This document shows, one piece after another, positions 6,439 through 7,804 of a DNA stretch of 7,804 nt. The stretch is taken from assembly GCA_041650055.1 (NCBI GenBank), contig JBAZLV010000066.1, forward strand, positions 1 to 7,804. Direction: 5' to 3'. Source of the stretch: JBAZLV01 sp041650055. Lineage in GTDB: Bacteria; Nitrospirota; UBA9217. Below the pieces are notes generated by a model. It worked only from the letters and a program-made list of their open reading frames with translations. It ran no database searches and was not told the DNA's origin. Both the position numbers and the translations under genes were made by a program. The stretch's first letter is position 1, and every line of letters begins with the position of its first letter.

Positions 6439-6516
6439 AAAAAGAGCCGCCCGATTTAGGTTGACAGTCCAGAACTTTGAACTAAAGAACTGAGAACTGT
6501 TCTATCGAGCGGCCCG
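6439..6516 (-). terminator. Rho-independent terminator downstream of the RHS gene
   Basis: On the minus strand GGGCCGCTCGAT (6505-6516) pairs with ATCGGGCGGCTC (6445-6456) over all 12 positions, two of them G-U, and is followed at once by six T (6439-6444). The 48-nt loop is unusually long and contains short internal pairings. There is no T run on the plus-strand side, so it acts only on transcripts coming from the RHS gene, insulating the pil operon. Confidence 0.78.
6473..6499. repeat. GAACT heptad repeat inside the terminator loop
   Basis: Four exact GAACT copies on the plus strand begin at 6473, 6480, 6488 and 6495, spacing 7, 8 and 7. They occupy the loop of the terminator hairpin. Confidence 0.8.
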
Positions 6517-6561
6517 ATCTTGCTAATCCTTGAATCATCTGATCTTCGTTGTCTTTTCTTT

Positions 6562-6592
6562 GCTGGGCTTCACAAAAAGCGTTCAGCCCAGC
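6562..6592. other. 8-bp perfect inverted repeat
   Basis: GCTGGGCT (6562-6569) and AGCCCAGC (6585-6592) form a perfect stem with a 15-nt loop. Neither strand has a T run after it, so it is not a standard terminator; it could stabilise the 3' end of the RHS message or block exonucleases. Confidence 0.55.
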
Positions 6593-6644
6593 CTACCGAA
6601 CTTTATCAAAAACGCTCGGCCGGAATCTAACGGATTCTGTGCAT

Positions 6645-7804
6645 TTATTTGAATTTAGCTTTTGATGGACTGGAGAACAGGTCCGAACCCTCCAATATTC
6701 CTCCACTCGGCAGAATGGTATAGCGCAATGGGTTGTTGACATACTTTGAATAGCCAGTTTCATTTAATATCTTATTTTGGAACTTATCCCATTCTGCTCT
6801 CGTTAAACCAAATGCCTCAAAAACGGTGGGGAGCCGGTCTACTGCTCCCTTGTCAAATATCCCTTTGCCGTCAAGTGATTCCTCAGCATAATTTATATTC
6901 GAAAAACTTGCATCGTATATTATCCCTGCATTGGTAAAAGTGTCTTTGCCTGGGAAAATACGTTCCATAAACAAACAAAAAGCAATTCTTGCTATTGTGT
7001 TCGGCGCTTGGGACCGCCTAAAATCCCAAATATTCTTAGTTGGATCAGTCTTGGTAGCTTCCCCGCGCCAAGCCCTCAGCTCTTCTCCAACGGCCGCTTG
7101 AGAAAGTAGTTTCATTGCTTTGTTATCTTGAAATATATGTCCCAAGCCTTTCATTGCTACCCCGCCGGCATGCGTCCATGCAAGTGACTCCAATGATTTT
7201 TGTAATGCCAAATCCTGATCTTGCGTTGTATACAGCACAATTCTATATTTAATATAGGCAGTTATAACATCATTTCCAAGGACTACAGGATCTGCCGATG
7301 TTTTAAGGAGCCACCTTCCTCCTGCCGCTGCTAATGGTACTGTTACTGCCGGGAACAATAAGACAGCACCAACACCAGTGACTGTAGCCACCGCAACGAT
7401 GAACTCTTCTCGGCTACCCTCTGTATGGGTACCCATATTAAAATTGGCTGCGGGAACACCACCCTCTGCATAAGCTGTCGTATAGTCACCAGTCACCACT
7501 ACCATTGCTATCGAGTCAACAGGTTGAACAACTCCATCAATAGTTACATCAAGTTTCCTGTCCCAGGCTGCATTATATATAGCCTTTGTTGCCTCTTCGC
7601 TTTCATAACCGCTCGGATCAACCGCATTGATGGGATTATTACCTGCATACACATACCGGTTCAATCCCATGATCGGATCAGCGCTGATGAATCGCCCCAG
7701 TGTCGGATCGTACATCCGTGCATTATAGTTGTACAGGCCAGTTTCGGTGTCCTCTTCCTGGCCGGTAAACTTATGGTCCTCTATATCATCGGGATTCAGG
7801 AGTG
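6645..7804 (-). CDS. RHS/YD-repeat protein, C-terminal part with unidentified variable domain (5' end outside window)
   Basis: The reading frame is open from the window edge, so 385 residues are visible and the true start lies outside; the Met at 7715 is internal. The first 65 residues are the conserved end of an RHS core: FTGQEEDTETGLYNYNAR, then MYDPTLGRFISADPI, then NRYVYAGNNPINAVDPSG, the motif that closes the RHS shell. The following 320 residues are the variable tip domain, often a toxin in this superfamily. It contains a hydrophobic stretch (about 7406-7326, FIVAVATVTGVGAVLLFPAV) that could be a membrane helix, and a C-terminal charged region with no motif I recognise (no clear HNH, deaminase or ADP-ribosyltransferase signature). 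No immunity-sized gene follows within 325 bp. A terminator separates it from pilM, so it is probably not co-transcribed with the secretion genes. Confidence 0.88.
   Translation of the reverse strand, partial: LLNPDDIEDHKFTGQEEDTETGLYNYNARMYDPTLGRFISADPIMGLNRYVYAGNNPINAVDPSGYESEEATKAIYNAAWDRKLDVTIDGVVQPVDSIAMVVVTGDYTTAYAEGGVPAANFNMGTHTEGSREEFIVAVATVTGVGAVLLFPAVTVPLAAAGGRWLLKTSADPVVLGNDVITAYIKYRIVLYTTQDQDLALQKSLESLAWTHAGGVAMKGLGHIFQDNKAMKLLSQAAVGEELRAWRGEATKTDPTKNIWDFRRSQAPNTIARIAFCLFMERIFPGKDTFTNAGIIYDASFSNINYAEESLDGKGIFDKGAVDRLPTVFEAFGLTRAEWDKFQNKILNETGYSKYVNNPLRYTILPSGGILEGSDLFSSPSKAKFK

Larger units (their letters stand above)
6320..6644. other. 325-bp gene-free gap between the RHS gene and pilM
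   Basis: No convincing ORF exists on either strand; the longest minus-strand ATG frame I find is 18 codons. From the RHS stop towards pilM the region holds a weak GAATC/GATTC hairpin (6623-6637), two imperfect copies of a CAAAAA-GCGTT-like sequence, an 8-bp perfect hairpin, a terminator with heptad repeats in its loop, a second heptad tract, and a promoter abutting pilM. No tRNA or other recognisable RNA gene is seen. Confidence 0.8.

Noticed and set aside
6562..6592. Rho-independent terminator at the 8-bp hairpin
   Set aside because: No T run follows the stem on either strand; the element at 6439-6516 is the better terminator.
6320..6644. Immunity gene or small RNA after the RHS gene
   Set aside because: All frames are closed after at most about 18 codons from an ATG, and no tRNA or known RNA fold is apparent.
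6746..6937. 63-codon plus-strand frame
   Set aside because: It is antisense to the RHS C-terminal domain and has no recognisable motif.

Overview
The window carries the leading part of a secretion or pilus-assembly operon of a diderm (Gram-negative type) bacterium. All genes that I can support lie on the minus strand, so the biological order runs from high to low coordinates. Inner-membrane assembly proteins, a lipoprotein outer-membrane secretin and pseudopilins together require a two-membrane cell. The PilM-PilN-PilO-PilP-secretin-GspG order resembles, from memory, hybrid type IV pilus/type II secretion loci of Geobacter-like Desulfobacterota and related phyla such as Nitrospirota. I cannot fix the phylum from sequence alone.

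Region 1 (7804 to 6645) is the 3' end of an RHS/YD-repeat gene that runs in from outside the window. It shows the conserved RHS core end, closing at a DPSG motif, then about 320 residues of variable C-terminal domain that I do not recognise. Region 2 (6644 to 6320) is a 325-bp gap without a gene. It holds an 8-bp hairpin, a strong rho-independent terminator for the RHS transcript (12-bp stem followed by six U), two tracts of 7-nt-spaced AACT repeats, and a sigma70-like promoter. The promoter's predicted start point falls on the A of the pilM ATG, so the operon's first message may be leaderless.

Region 3 (6319 to 22) is the operon: PilM-like cytoplasmic actin-fold protein, PilN, PilO, a PilP/GspC-like periplasmic connector, a large secretin, and two tandem GspG-like major pseudopilins. 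PilM/PilN overlap by ATGA and PilN/PilO overlap by about 68 bp, then spacing loosens: 92 bp before pilP, filled with a 7-nt-periodic TTTG repeat, and 100 bp before the secretin. The secretin has lipobox, TPR repeats, an N0/STN domain, one secretin_N domain, the secretin barrel, a proline-rich linker and a C-terminal cohesin-like domain.

Inferred workings: PilM docks on the PilN N-terminus. PilN/PilO form the inner-membrane alignment complex, together equivalent to GspL/GspM. The PilP/GspC-like protein links it to the secretin, and the pseudopilins form the piston-like fibre. No assembly ATPase (GspE/PilB), platform protein (GspF/PilC) or prepilin peptidase is in the window; they may lie beyond either edge or elsewhere in the genome.
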